Of a stretch of 38,764 nt of DNA, positions 1-8,223 are shown one piece after another. The stretch is taken from NCBI GenBank assembly GCA_015655445.1, contig JAATFA010000120.1, positions 1 through 38,764 of the forward strand, read 5' to 3'. The notes beneath the pieces are model-generated. The model had not been told where the DNA came from. It saw only the letters and a list, made by a program, of their open reading frames with translations, and did not search any database. The position numbers and the translations under genes are program-made. The stretch is from Actinomycetales bacterium (GTDB taxonomy: Bacteria; Actinomycetota; Actinomycetes; Actinomycetales; Microbacteriaceae). Position 1 is the stretch's first letter; every line of letters starts with the position of its first letter.

Positions 1-340
1 CCTCGACGAGCGGGCCCGGCACGAAGTTGTCGGCGCTGTAGTCCTCCCGCAGCACCCGCGCGGGGTTGTGGTGCCCCACGAGGCGCGCGGGCGTGAGGTC
101 GGCGTTGCCCTCGACGAAGACGAGCGGGATCCCCCACTCGGCCGTGATCGCCTTGAGCATGGTCGTCTTGCTCGTGCCGGGCGGACCCTCGAGCACGAGG
201 TCGCGGCCGGCGGCGACGGCCGCGAGCGCGAGCTCGAGCTCCCGCTCGCGGCCGACGAGTCGGGAGGCGATCCGTCTCCGCGTGTCAGCGAGGCTCGCGC
301 GCTCGGCCGCCGTGGAGTCCGCATCCCTCCTGCGCGTCAC
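1..340 (-). CDS. MoxR-type AAA+ ATPase, N-terminal part (runs off window)
   Basis: Reading leftward from a GTG at 338-340, the frame stays open to the window edge (about 113 residues). It shows the N-terminal half of a MoxR/RavA-like AAA+ ATPase: a short helix, the VGRERELELAL segment, then a Walker A motif GPPGTSKT and the conserved LVGHHNP stretch typical of this family. MoxR proteins are ATP-driven chaperones that usually act with a von Willebrand A partner to insert cofactors or metals, or to activate enzymes. The GTG overlaps the stop of the preceding SDR by 4 bp (GTGA at 337-340), so it is translationally coupled to the mycofactocin SDR unit. The remainder, including Walker B, lies outside the window. 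The family call is firm; the client protein is unknown. Confidence 0.85.
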   Translation of the reverse strand, partial: MTRRRDADSTAAERASLADTRRRIASRLVGRERELELALAAVAAGRDLVLEGPPGTSKTTMLKAITAEWGIPLVFVEGNADLTPARLVGHHNPARVLREDYSADNFVPGPLVE

Positions 341-1173
341 TTGGTCGTCGCCCCCGCGTCGACGGGCAGCTGGATGCCCGTGATGTACCGCGCCTCGTCG
401 GAGGCGAGGAACACGACGGCGTTCGAGATGTCGACCGGCTCGACCCACGGGATCGGCAGGATGTTCATGCCCTGGAAGCGCGGGGCGAGCGCGTCCTTCG
501 TGCGCTCCTCCTTCGGCAGGTCCGGCGCAAACAGCCCATACGTCATGTCGTTCTGGATCATGTCCGTGTTGACGCTCGTCGGGTGCACGGTGTTCACGCG
601 GATGAACTCCGGCCCGAGCTCGAGCGCGAGCGTGCGCATGAGCCCGACGACGCCGTGCTTGGCGGCGACGTAGTGCGCGAAGTTCTCGAACCCCATGAGG
701 CCCGCGGTCGAGCTCGTGAGAATGATCGAGCCTCCGCGACCGCCCGCGCGGATGTGCGGGATCGCGGCCTTCACGGTGTGCCAGACGCCCGTGAGGTTGA
801 CGTCGATCATGTCCTGCCACGTCTGCTCGGGCAGCTCGTCGGCACGTCCCTCCGTGAAGATGCCCGCGTTCGCGCTCACGATGTCGAGCCGTCCGAGCTC
901 CGCGACGCCCGCGTCGACCGCCTGCTTGACGGCGTCGAAGTCGCGCACGTCCGCCTGCTGCGCGACGATGCGGCGGTCGAGCGCTTCGATCTGGCGCACG
1001 GTCTCCTGCATGTCGTCGGGCCTCGACATCGCGTAGGGCACCGAGTCGATCTGCCCCTCGATGTCGATCGCGATGATGTCGGCGCCCTCCTGCGCCATGC
1101 GCAGCGCGTGGCTGCGGCCCTGGCCGCGCGCCGCCCCCGTGACGAAGGCGACCTTGCCCTCGAGTCGTCCCAT
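337..1173 (-). CDS. Mycofactocin-type SDR oxidoreductase, copy 1
   Basis: A 278-aa short-chain dehydrogenase/reductase with a Rossmann TGAARGQG motif at residues 12-19, the NAG motif at 102-104, and catalytic Ser155, Tyr168 and Lys172. The segment [20 protein letters not shown] and the insertion after the second beta-strand (about residues 38-60) are the signature of the mycofactocin-associated SDR subfamily. These enzymes hold NAD tightly and are thought to pass electrons to mycofactocin instead of free NAD. The start is set by the GAAGGAAGGAG box just upstream. It is the last of four tandem paralogues downstream of mftABC. Its stop overlaps the ATPase start. Substrate is unknown; alcohols such as carveol or other secondary alcohols are typical for the subfamily. 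Confidence 0.93.
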   Translation of the reverse strand: MGRLEGKVAFVTGAARGQGRSHALRMAQEGADIIAIDIEGQIDSVPYAMSRPDDMQETVRQIEALDRRIVAQQADVRDFDAVKQAVDAGVAELGRLDIVSANAGIFTEGRADELPEQTWQDMIDVNLTGVWHTVKAAIPHIRAGGRGGSIILTSSTAGLMGFENFAHYVAAKHGVVGLMRTLALELGPEFIRVNTVHPTSVNTDMIQNDMTYGLFAPDLPKEERTKDALAPRFQGMNILPIPWVEPVDISNAVVFLASDEARYITGIQLPVDAGATTK

Positions 1174-1199
1174 GATGGTGCTCCTTCCTTCGAGCGATG

Positions 1200-2042
1200 T
1201 CACTTGATCGTGTAGCCCGCGTCGACCTTGAGCTCGAGCCCCGTCACGTACCTCGACTCGTCGGAGGCGAGGAAGAGCACGGCGTTCGAGATGTCGATCG
1301 GCTCGACCCACGGGATGGGCAGCGCGTTCGTCGTCGCGAAGACCTCGGCCGCCTCCTCCTGCGTCGGGTGCTCCCGGTCGGGCATGAAGAGACGGAACGT
1401 CGCCTCGTTGAGGATCATGTCCGTCGCGACCCCGGTGGGGTGCACCGAGTTGACCCGGATCGAGTACGGCGCGAGCTCGAGCGCGAGCGTGCGCATGATC
1501 CCGACGACAGCATGCTTGCTCGCGGTGTACGCGGCGACGTTGGGCGTGCCCTTGAGCCCCGCCGTCGAGCTCGTGAGGATGATCGATCCTCCCGTGCCCT
1601 GCTCGATGAGGTGCGGGATCGCGGCCTTCGCCGTGTGCCACACGCCCTTCGAGTTGATGTCGTTCACGAGGTCCCACTCCTCGTCGCTCACGTCCTGCGT
1701 CTTGTCGCCGAACGCGAACACGCCCGCGTTCGCGCTCACGATGTCGACGTGCCCGAGCTGGGCGACGCCCTCGTCGAGCGCGGCCTTGAGCTCGTCGAAG
1801 TCGCGCACGTCCGCCTTCGACGCGACGATCCGCCGATCGAGGGCCTCCACCTGCCGCACGGTCTCGGCGAGGTCCTCCTCGGTCGCGCCGTGGTAGTAGC
1901 GGTCCATCCCCGGCAGCGACTCGGCGATGTCGACGGCGATGATGTCCGCCCCCTCCTGCGCGAGCCGTACCGCGTGGCTGCGCCCTTGGCCGCGAGCCGC
2001 CCCCGTGATGAAGGCGACCTTGCCCTCGACGCGTCCTGCCAT
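1200..2042 (-). CDS. Mycofactocin-type SDR oxidoreductase, copy 2
   Basis: A 280-aa SDR with the same [34 protein letters not shown]-terminal block split over the cofactor site, the SANAG motif near residue 105, and a Ser-Tyr-Lys triad in ILTSSTAG and AYTASKH. It carries the longest insertion of the four copies after the second strand (ESLPGMDRYYHGATEEDL), a feature of the subfamily that buries the nicotinamide cofactor. It starts at an ATG preceded by an AGAGGAGGAAG box. Gaps to its neighbours are short (26 and 73 bp), so it is almost certainly co-transcribed with the other copies. It resembles copy 1 most closely in the ALPIPWVEP region near the C terminus. Specific alcohol substrate cannot be read from sequence. 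Confidence 0.93.
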   Translation of the reverse strand: MAGRVEGKVAFITGAARGQGRSHAVRLAQEGADIIAVDIAESLPGMDRYYHGATEEDLAETVRQVEALDRRIVASKADVRDFDELKAALDEGVAQLGHVDIVSANAGVFAFGDKTQDVSDEEWDLVNDINSKGVWHTAKAAIPHLIEQGTGGSIILTSSTAGLKGTPNVAAYTASKHAVVGIMRTLALELAPYSIRVNSVHPTGVATDMILNEATFRLFMPDREHPTQEEAAEVFATTNALPIPWVEPIDISNAVLFLASDESRYVTGLELKVDAGYTIK

Positions 2043-2115
2043 GCTGCTTCCTCCTCTCGTGTGCCCTGTTCTCCCGGCGTCGCCTCCCGGCCCCGGGACC
2101 GCTCCGCCGCGCCGG

Positions 2116-2934
2116 TCAGCGCTTGTTGACGAACCCGGCGTCGACGGGCAGCGTCACGCCCGTGACATAGCGACCCGCGTCCGAGACGAGGAAGAGGATC
2201 GCGTTGGAGATGTCGACGGGCTCCACGAGCGGCACCGGGAGGGCGTTCGCCATCGCCTGCCCCATCGCCGGGTCCGCCTGGATGAACTCCTGCATCGCGT
2301 CGTTGACGACCATGGGCGTGTTGACGCCCGTCGGGTGCACGGTGTTGACACGGATGCTGTACTGCGCGAGGTAGTTCGCATAGGAGCGCATGAGGCCGAC
2401 GACGCCGTGCTTGGCGGCCGTGTAGCCGAGTCCGCCCGGGGTGTTCCCGCCGATGCCGGTGAGGCCCGCGGTCGAGCTCGTGAGCACGATCGCGCCGCCC
2501 TGGCCGCGGTCGATCATGGACTGCTTGGCGACCTCGACCGTGTTGTAGACGCCCGTGAGGTTGACGTCGATGACGTCCTGCCACTCTCGCGGGTCCGGGT
2601 GCATCGACATGGGCGCGATGCCCGCGTTCGCGAGCACGATGTCGACCGGTCCGATCTCGGCGACGCCCGCGTCGAACGCCGCCTGCAGGGCGTCGCGATC
2701 GCGCACGTCCGCCTGCCGCGTGAAGATGCGGCGGTCGAGGGCCTCCACCTGCCGCGCCGTCTCGGCGAGGTCCTCCGGCGTCGACATCGGATACGGCACC
2801 GTGTCGATCTGCGCCGCGATGTCGACCGCGATGATGTCCGCGCCCTCCTGCGCGAGCCGTATGGCGTGGCTGCGGCCCTGGCCGCGTGCCGCTCCCGTGA
2901 CGAAGGCGACCTTGCCTTCGAGTGCTCCGGGCAT
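2116..2934 (-). CDS. Mycofactocin-type SDR oxidoreductase, copy 3
   Basis: A 272-aa SDR of the mycofactocin-associated group: TGAARGQG near residues 13-20, LANAG near 105, and a catalytic Ser (VLTSSTAG) with Tyr and Lys (GYTAAKH). Substrate-loop residues differ from the other copies: an extra GIGGNTPGG insertion sits just before the catalytic Tyr, and the region after HPTGVNTPM is distinct. This suggests a different alcohol or ketone specificity. The ATG at 2934 is preceded by a purine-rich AAAGAAGGAAG box; the frame remains open far upstream, but that part only mirrors the neighbouring SDR. It lies between copies 2 and 4 in one transcription unit. Confidence 0.93.
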   Translation of the reverse strand: MPGALEGKVAFVTGAARGQGRSHAIRLAQEGADIIAVDIAAQIDTVPYPMSTPEDLAETARQVEALDRRIFTRQADVRDRDALQAAFDAGVAEIGPVDIVLANAGIAPMSMHPDPREWQDVIDVNLTGVYNTVEVAKQSMIDRGQGGAIVLTSSTAGLTGIGGNTPGGLGYTAAKHGVVGLMRSYANYLAQYSIRVNTVHPTGVNTPMVVNDAMQEFIQADPAMGQAMANALPVPLVEPVDISNAILFLVSDAGRYVTGVTLPVDAGFVNKR

Positions 2935-2963
2935 GTGCTTCCTTCTTTCTCTTTTTCCTTCGA

Positions 2964-3770
2964 TCAGAACTGGGTGTTTCCGGCGTCGACCGTGAGCTCG
3001 GTCGAGGTGATGTACCGCGCCTCGTCGGAGGCGAGGAAGAGCACGGCGTTCGACTGGTCGATCGGCTGGGTGATCTCGATCGGCAGCATGTTCTGCAGCA
3101 TCGCGCCGAGCTTGGGGTGCGCCTCGAGGAGGGGCGGGTAGGAGCTCGCCATGCCGCCCATGGGCGTGTCGACGCCCGTCGGGTGGATCGTGTTGACGCG
3201 GATGTTGTACTCGGCGAGCTCCGTCGCGAACGCGCGCATGAGGCCCACGACGCCGTGCTTCGACGCGACGTAGGGCACGAGGAACGGCAGCCCCTTGATG
3301 CCCGCCGCGGAGCTCGTGAGCACGATCGATCCGCCTCCCGCCTCGATGAGGTGGCGCGCCGAGAGCTGCACGGTGTTGAACACGCCGTAGAGGTTCGTGC
3401 TGATCGTGAGGTCCCAGATCTCGGGCGTGACGTGCTCCCAGTCCTGGATGGTGCAGACGCCGGCGTTGCCGACGACGATGTCGAGGTGGCCGAACTCGGC
3501 GACGCCCTCGTCGATGACCGCTGCGAGCGCCTCCCGGTCGCGCACGTCCGCCTTGCGGGCGAGGATGCGACGGTCGAGCGCCTCGACCTGCCGCACGGTC
3601 TCGTCGAGGTCCTCCTGCGTCGGGGAGGGGTACTCCACGAGCGGAATGTGGTCGGCGATGTCCACGGCGATGATGTCCGCGCCCTCCTGCGCGAGCCGTA
3701 TGGCGTGGCTGCGGCCCTGCCCGCGCGCCGCCCCCGTGACCAGAGCGACCTTGCCCTCTACTCGGCCCAT
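2964..3770 (-). CDS. Mycofactocin-type SDR oxidoreductase, copy 4
   Basis: A 268-aa SDR, the first of the tandem set after mftC. It has the TGAARGQG cofactor loop, the VGNAG motif, and Ser-Tyr-Lys in VLTSSAAG and PYVASKH. It is the most divergent of the four in its C-terminal substrate loop ([21 protein letters not shown]) and C-terminal tail (DAGNTQF). The ATG is preceded by a strong AGGAGAAAGG box. It lies 76 bp downstream of the mftC stop, with no terminator-like hairpin evident between them, so cofactor maker and cofactor users appear to share one transcript. Confidence 0.93.
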   Translation of the reverse strand: MGRVEGKVALVTGAARGQGRSHAIRLAQEGADIIAVDIADHIPLVEYPSPTQEDLDETVRQVEALDRRILARKADVRDREALAAVIDEGVAEFGHLDIVVGNAGVCTIQDWEHVTPEIWDLTISTNLYGVFNTVQLSARHLIEAGGGSIVLTSSAAGIKGLPFLVPYVASKHGVVGLMRAFATELAEYNIRVNTIHPTGVDTPMGGMASSYPPLLEAHPKLGAMLQNMLPIEITQPIDQSNAVLFLASDEARYITSTELTVDAGNTQF

Positions 3771-3846
3771 CGGATGTCCTTTCTCCTGATCCCCCGGGCC
3801 GTCGGGTGGCGGCCCGACGCTGTCTGCTCGCGCCGGCCGGCACCGG

Positions 3847-5124
3847 TCATTCCGGCCGGAAGCCCGCGAGCGGGTCCTCCTCGCATGCGTTCACGGGCGG
3901 CCGCACGATGTCCTCCCGACGGGAGAGCGTGAGGCGTACCGGGCCGGGCCCGGAGCGCGGGGCGCGCGTCGTGCGGTGCGAGTGGTCGACGGCGGCGCGC
4001 GGCACGGCGACGTCCCGCGCGCGCCGCTCCTCGAGCGCGGCCTCGCCCAGGCCGCGCACGCACTCCGGGTCCGGTCCCTCGAGCGGGAGGCCGGTGAAGA
4101 ACTTGGCGGCCATGCAGCCGCCCTTGCAGCTGTCGAAGAAGCCGCACGACGCGCACGCGCCGCCCGACTGGGGCCGGCGCAGCCGCTGGAAGAGCTCCGA
4201 CTCGCGCCACACGCTTGAGAAGCCGCCCGGCATGCGGACGTTGCCGGCGAGGAACTCCTCGTGGATGGCGAACGGGCACGCGTAGACGTCGCCGACGGGG
4301 TCGATGAGGCACACGACACGGCCCGCGCCGCACAGGTTGAGGCCCGCGAGCTGCTGCCCGTAGGCGGAGAGGTGGAAGAACGAGTCGCCCGTGAGCACCT
4401 CGCCGTCGTGCGCGACGAGCCAGTCGAACAGCTCGCGCTGCTGCTCGGGGAGCGGATGCAGGTCGTCCCAGCTGTCGGCGCCGCGACCGGAGGGCCGCAG
4501 ACGCGTGAGCCGCAGCTGCGCGCCGTACCGGTCGGCGAGGGACTTGAACTCGTCGAGCTGCGGGATGTTGTAGCGCGTGCACACGACCGAGAGCTTGAAG
4601 TTCTTCATGCCCGCGTCGCGCAGGTTCTGCATCGCGCGGATGGCCGTGTCGTACGAGCCGGGCCCGCGCACGTGGTCGTTGACCTCGGCCGTCGCGCCGT
4701 CGAGCGAGATCTGGATGTCGAGGTAGTCGTTCCGGGCGAGCTCGCGAGCGCGCTCGGGCGTGATCTTGACCCCGTTCGTCGAGAACTTGACGCCGACGTG
4801 ATGACTCGTCGCGTAGTCGACGATCTCCCAGAAGTCGCTGCGCACCGTCGGCTCGCCGCCGCCGATGTTGACGTAGAAGACCTGCATGCGCTCGAGCTCG
4901 TCGACGACGGCCTTCGCCTCCTCCGTCGTGAGCTCGCGCGGATCGCGACGGCCCGAGCTCGACAGGCAGTGCACGCACGAGAGGTTGCACGCGTACGTGA
5001 GCTCCCACGTGAGGCAGATAGGCGCGTCGAGACCGTACTCGAACAGGTCCACGAGGCGGCCGGTCGCAGGGCGCGCAGGCGCCTCGGGCGCGGGCGGGGC
5101 GGCAGGCTGGGCGACAAGGGTCAT
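3847..5124 (-). CDS. mftC: Mycofactocin radical SAM maturase
   Basis: A 425-aa radical S-adenosylmethionine enzyme with the CxxxCxxC cluster motif at Cys46, Cys50 and Cys53 (TYACNLSCVHC) and a SAM-binding GGGEPT motif. A C-terminal SPASM-type cysteine region (GACASCGFFDSCKGGC and a later DPECVRG) holds auxiliary iron-sulfur clusters. MftC is known to act on the C-terminal Val-Tyr of MftA bound to MftB, first oxidatively decarboxylating the Tyr and then forming a Val-Tyr lactam. The start chosen is the ATG at 5124 that overlaps the mftB stop (ATGA); an in-frame upstream extension would run back into mftB and is not needed for the fold. The C-terminal tail after the SPASM domain is about 60 residues and Arg/Pro-rich. 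Confidence 0.97.
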   Translation of the reverse strand: MTLVAQPAAPPAPEAPARPATGRLVDLFEYGLDAPICLTWELTYACNLSCVHCLSSSGRRDPRELTTEEAKAVVDELERMQVFYVNIGGGEPTVRSDFWEIVDYATSHHVGVKFSTNGVKITPERARELARNDYLDIQISLDGATAEVNDHVRGPGSYDTAIRAMQNLRDAGMKNFKLSVVCTRYNIPQLDEFKSLADRYGAQLRLTRLRPSGRGADSWDDLHPLPEQQRELFDWLVAHDGEVLTGDSFFHLSAYGQQLAGLNLCGAGRVVCLIDPVGDVYACPFAIHEEFLAGNVRMPGGFSSVWRESELFQRLRRPQSGGACASCGFFDSCKGGCMAAKFFTGLPLEGPDPECVRGLGEAALEERRARDVAVPRAAVDHSHRTTRAPRSGPGPVRLTLSRREDIVRPPVNACEEDPLAGFRPE

Positions 5125-5423
5125 GAGCGCTCCACGAGCATCGACGAGCGGGCGAGGGTGGCGAGCGCCTGCGCATAGCGCGGCAGCTCGGGCTCGGTCA
5201 CGCCGGCCGCCGCGCACGCGGCGCGCGCGGACGGATGGTCGGCGAGCGAGTCGACGACGGCGAGCAGCGTGCGGTCCTTGAGGAAGGAGAGCGTGCGCGT
5301 GCCGAAGTGGTAGACGAGTGCTCCGAAAGGCTCGGGGCGCACCGAGACCTGCGGGTGCAGCTTCCAGGCCCGGTCGAGATCGATGGCGGGCACGGGAGGG
5401 CGAGCGCTCAGTAGACGCCGCAC
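5121..5423 (-). CDS. mftB: Mycofactocin peptide chaperone MftB
   Basis: A 100-aa protein with the hallmark core LDRAWKLHPQVSVRPEPFGALVYHFGTRTLSFLKDRTLLAVV, which is the MftB/PqqD-like peptide-recognition fold. MftB binds the leader of MftA and presents it to MftC. The chosen GTG at 5421-5423 lies inside the last codons of mftA, giving a 16-bp overlap; a later in-frame GTG just before PAIDLDRAW would also leave the domain intact, so the exact start is open. The stop overlaps the mftC ATG by 4 bp. The three-gene order A-B-C with overlaps is the canonical mycofactocin arrangement. Confidence 0.95.
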   Translation of the reverse strand: MRRLLSARPPVPAIDLDRAWKLHPQVSVRPEPFGALVYHFGTRTLSFLKDRTLLAVVDSLADHPSARAACAAAGVTEPELPRYAQALATLARSSMLVERS

Positions 5424-5512
5424 ATCCCGTCGATGGACACCTCTTCGACGAGCGAGTCGCTCTCGATCACGGTGTCCAGCTGGGCATCCTCCTGCGGGGT
5501 GGTAGGTTCCAT
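5408..5512 (-). CDS. mftA: Mycofactocin precursor peptide
   Basis: A 34-aa precursor. It begins MEPTTPQEDAQ, has an acidic leader (DTVIESDSLVEEVSIDG) and ends GMCGVY. The C-terminal IDGMCGVY is diagnostic of MftA: the last two residues, Val33 and Tyr34, form the redox cofactor core after modification by MftC and release by the peptidase MftE. The ATG at 5510-5512 is preceded by AGAGGACG. It is the first gene of the minus-strand unit and overlaps mftB. All residues expected for function are present, so it looks intact. Confidence 0.97.
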   Translation of the reverse strand: MEPTTPQEDAQLDTVIESDSLVEEVSIDGMCGVY

Positions 5513-5580
5513 CAGGCGTCCTCTCGGTAGAGGGTTCCGGCTGTCATAGGCGAGTCGTCCTTGACGAGAGCGATACTAAT

Positions 5581-5593
5581 GGCACTCGGTGCC
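5581..5593. promoter_or_regulatory. Candidate MftR operator (inverted repeat)
   Basis: A perfect inverted repeat, GGCAC-TCG-GTGCC, lies in the 101-bp gap between the divergent starts of mftA and mftR, 20 bp before the mftR ATG. MftR is known to repress the mycofactocin genes, so the position fits an operator controlling both directions. The sequence shows only the palindrome; binding is inferred. I could not define a convincing -35/-10 pair for either gene. Confidence 0.4.
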
Positions 5594-5613
5594 GATGGGA
5601 AGGGGGTGGATGG

Positions 5614-6228
5614 ATGCCGCTCACGCTCGACCGCCGATCCGCGCCCGGAGCGCGCACCGGGCGCCTGCCCGCGACCTCCCGCGCCGAGCTCAGCCATATC
5701 GCCCTGCAGCTCTTCGTCGAGCACGGGTTCGACGAGACGACCGTGGACGACATCGCCGCCGCCGCCGGCATCGGGCGCCGCACCTTCTTCCGCTACTTCG
5801 CCTCGAAGAACGACCTGCCGTGGGGCGACTTCGACGACATGATCGAGGGGATGCGCGCCCATCTCCAGGCGACGCCCGAGGACGTGCCGCTCATGGCGGC
5901 GCTGCGCGCGGCCGTCCTCGAGTTCAACCGATTCCCGGCCGCCGAGATCCCCTACCACCGCCGGCGCATGGAGCTCCTGCTCAACGTGCCGACGCTCGTG
6001 GCCCACTCGACCTTGCGCTACGCCGCGTGGCGGGGCGCGGTCGCCGAGTTCGCCGCGCGCCGGCTCGGCATGGCCGAGGGCGAGCTCGAGCCGCAGGCGA
6101 TCGGCTGGGCGCTCCTCGCGGCGTCGATGTCGGCCTACGAGCAGTGGCTGCGACGCGACGACGCCGACCTGCTCGCGCTGCTCGACTCCTCCTTCGAGGT
6201 GCTCGAGAGGGCGTTCGCGTCGCCGTGA
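5614..6228 (+). CDS. mftR: Mycofactocin TetR-family regulator
   Basis: A 204-aa TetR-family repressor. The N-terminal helix-turn-helix (about residues 22-68, with FDETTVDDIAAAAGIGRRTFFRYFASKNDLPWGDFDDMI) matches the MftR subfamily closely, including the FRYFxSKNDxxWGDFD stretch. The C-terminal ligand domain is helical. MftR homologues respond to long-chain acyl-CoA and control the mycofactocin operon. It is divergent from mftA and overlaps the mftG start by 4 bp (GTGA). The ATG is preceded by AAGGGGGTGG, a good ribosome site. Confidence 0.93.
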   Translation: MPLTLDRRSAPGARTGRLPATSRAELSHIALQLFVEHGFDETTVDDIAAAAGIGRRTFFRYFASKNDLPWGDFDDMIEGMRAHLQATPEDVPLMAALRAAVLEFNRFPAAEIPYHRRRMELLLNVPTLVAHSTLRYAAWRGAVAEFAARRLGMAEGELEPQAIGWALLAASMSAYEQWLRRDDADLLALLDSSFEVLERAFASP

Positions 6229-7766
6229 CCTCGGCCGACGTCGTCGTCGTCGGCGGCGGGGGAGCGGGCGCTCCGCTCGCCGCGCGCCTGAGCGAGGACG
6301 AGGCGCGCACGGTCCTGCTCGTCGAGGCCGGGACCGTGCCGCGCACGCGCGCCGGGTTCCCGCGCGCGCTGCTCGACTCCGGCACCGTGCGCGGCGCCGA
6401 CCCCACCCAACCGGAGCACTGGGCATACCCCTCGACCCTCACGGCCGGCCGTCCCTACACCGTGCTGCGCGGGCGCATCCTCGGCGGGTCGACGACCGTC
6501 AACGGCGCGTACTTCATCCGCGCGAGACGTGCCGACTTCGACCGTTGGGCCGGGGCCTGCGGGGCCATGTGGGCGTACGACCGCGCGCTGCCGCTCCTGC
6601 GGCGCCTCGAGCGCGACCTCGACTACGGCGAGACCGAGGTGCACGGCGGATCGGGACCCGTGCCCGTCGCGCGTGCCCGTGTCGCGCATCCCGCGGCCGC
6701 CGCCTTCCGCGCCGCCGCGCTCGAGCTCGGATACCCCGTCGAGGACGACAAGAACGCGCAGGGGCCGCCCGGCGTCGGCCCCGTGCCCGCCAACGCCGTC
6801 GACGGAGTGCGGTGGAACACGGGGCTCGCCTACGTGCTGCCCGCGCTCGCGCGGCCCAATCTGCGCGTGCGCGGGCGCACGACCGCCGTGCGCGTCGTCG
6901 TCGAGCACGGCCGTGCGGTCGGCGTCGAGCTCGAGCGCGACGGCGTGCGCGAGATCGTGCACGCGGACGAGGTCGTGCTCGCGGCAGGGGCCATCGAGTC
7001 CGCGCACCTGCTGCTGCTCTCCGGTATCGGGCCGCGGGGGGACCTCGAGCGCGCGGGCGTCCACGTCGTGCGCGACGCGCCCGTTGGGCGCGGCTTCTCC
7101 GACCATCCGCAGGTCGTCGTCGAGTGGATCCCGCGCGAGCCCGCCGCCGCGCCCGCGGGCACGTGGCTCGCGCAGGCGCTGCACGTCGCCTCCGCCGGCG
7201 GGAGTCCCGAGGGCGACCTCGAGTTGCTCCAGTCCGCGCGCCCCATGGCCGCGCTCGTCACGGGCCGGCGGGCCGCCCCCGGCGATCCGCTGCCGATGCT
7301 CGTGTCGGTGCACGCGACGCGGCCGAGCGGGTCGGTGCGGCTCGCCTCCGCCGACCCACGCGTGCCGCCCTCGATCGACTACGGCTACCTTGGCACGGCG
7401 GACGACCGCCGGCGGATGCGCGAGGCCGTCCGCGTGACGAGCGCGCTGCTCGCCACGCGCGCCTTCGCGCGGGCGAGCGTCGCGAGCACGGCGCCGGACT
7501 CCGCGACCCTCCGCGACGACCGTGCCCTCGACGCGTGGGTGCGCGATCGTCTCGGGACCTCCCTGCACACGTGCGGGACGGCGCCGTTCGGCGGCGAGGA
7601 CGATCCGGCGAGCGTCGTCGACGGCGAGGGGCGCGTGCGAGGGATCGCGGGCCTGCGCGTCGCCGACACGTCCATCCTGCCGTCCGCGCCGACACGCGGT
7701 CCGGCGGCGACCGCCGTGCTCATCGGTGAGGTCATCGCACAGGCCATGCGCGCGGACTCGTCGTGA
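6225..7766 (+). CDS. mftG: Mycofactocin-associated GMC oxidoreductase
   Basis: A 513-aa glucose-methanol-choline family flavoprotein. FAD is bound by the N-terminal VVVVGGGGAGAPLAARL motif (residues 6-22) and the Glu of LLVEAG. The GMC signature RGRILGGSTTVNGAYFIR follows near residue 90, and the C-terminal GMC domain holds the LHTCGTAPFG histidine and the PTRGPAATAVLIGE closing motif. MftG is known to link mycofactocin reoxidation to the respiratory chain. The GTG start at 6225 overlaps the mftR stop and is chosen because the flavin motif begins immediately after it; the same frame is open further upstream through mftR without homology. Family and neighbourhood both support the name. Confidence 0.93.
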   Translation: MTSADVVVVGGGGAGAPLAARLSEDEARTVLLVEAGTVPRTRAGFPRALLDSGTVRGADPTQPEHWAYPSTLTAGRPYTVLRGRILGGSTTVNGAYFIRARRADFDRWAGACGAMWAYDRALPLLRRLERDLDYGETEVHGGSGPVPVARARVAHPAAAAFRAAALELGYPVEDDKNAQGPPGVGPVPANAVDGVRWNTGLAYVLPALARPNLRVRGRTTAVRVVVEHGRAVGVELERDGVREIVHADEVVLAAGAIESAHLLLLSGIGPRGDLERAGVHVVRDAPVGRGFSDHPQVVVEWIPREPAAAPAGTWLAQALHVASAGGSPEGDLELLQSARPMAALVTGRRAAPGDPLPMLVSVHATRPSGSVRLASADPRVPPSIDYGYLGTADDRRRMREAVRVTSALLATRAFARASVASTAPDSATLRDDRALDAWVRDRLGTSLHTCGTAPFGGEDDPASVVDGEGRVRGIAGLRVADTSILPSAPTRGPAATAVLIGEVIAQAMRADSS

Positions 7767-7812
7767 CCGCGCGCCGCGCGTCAGCGTGAGCGCGTGACCG
7801 GGCGTCGGTGCG

Positions 7813-8223
7813 TCAGGATCCCGAGATGTTCACGAGCCAGCTCACGCCGAACCGGTCCGTGCACATGCCGAAGCTGTCGCCCCACGGCGCCTTCTCGAGC
7901 GGAACCGTGACGGTGCCGCCCTCGACGAGCCCGTCCCAATAGCCGCGCAGCTCCGCCTCGTCGTCGCCCGAGAGCGAGACCGAGTAGTTGGTGCCCGGGC
8001 GGTACTCCATCGACGCGGGCGTGTCGGCCGCCATGAGCACGAGGCCACCGGGCGTCACGAGCACCGAGTGCATGAGCTTGTCGGCCTCCGCGGGGTCCTC
8101 GCTCGCGGAGAACTCGGCGAAGGTGCTCACGCTGAGATCGCCGCCGAAGACCGACCGGTAGAACTCCATGGCCTCGCGAGCGTTGTCGCGAAAGCCGAGA
8201 TAGGGATTGAGTCGCGTGGGCAT
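7813..8223 (-). CDS. VOC-family protein (PhnB/glyoxalase-like)
   Basis: A 136-aa protein with the PhnB-like vicinal-oxygen-chelate fold: it starts MPTRLNPYLGFRDNAREAMEFYRSVFGGDLSVSTFAEF and ends ...PWGDSFGMCTDRFGVSWLVNISG. Such proteins are widespread in actinobacteria and mostly of unknown activity; they were once called 3-demethylubiquinone methyltransferase-like. The ATG at 8223 has a GAGGAGG box. The gene is divergent from the MaoC-like gene and converges on mftG, so it is not part of the mycofactocin unit. Confidence 0.88.
   Translation of the reverse strand: MPTRLNPYLGFRDNAREAMEFYRSVFGGDLSVSTFAEFSASEDPAEADKLMHSVLVTPGGLVLMAADTPASMEYRPGTNYSVSLSGDDEAELRGYWDGLVEGGTVTVPLEKAPWGDSFGMCTDRFGVSWLVNISGS

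Noticed and set aside
5589-6224. Upstream extension of the mftG frame through mftR
   Set aside because: The frame is open but overlaps mftR and is Arg-rich with no flavin-protein homology; the GMC fold begins at the GTG at 6225.
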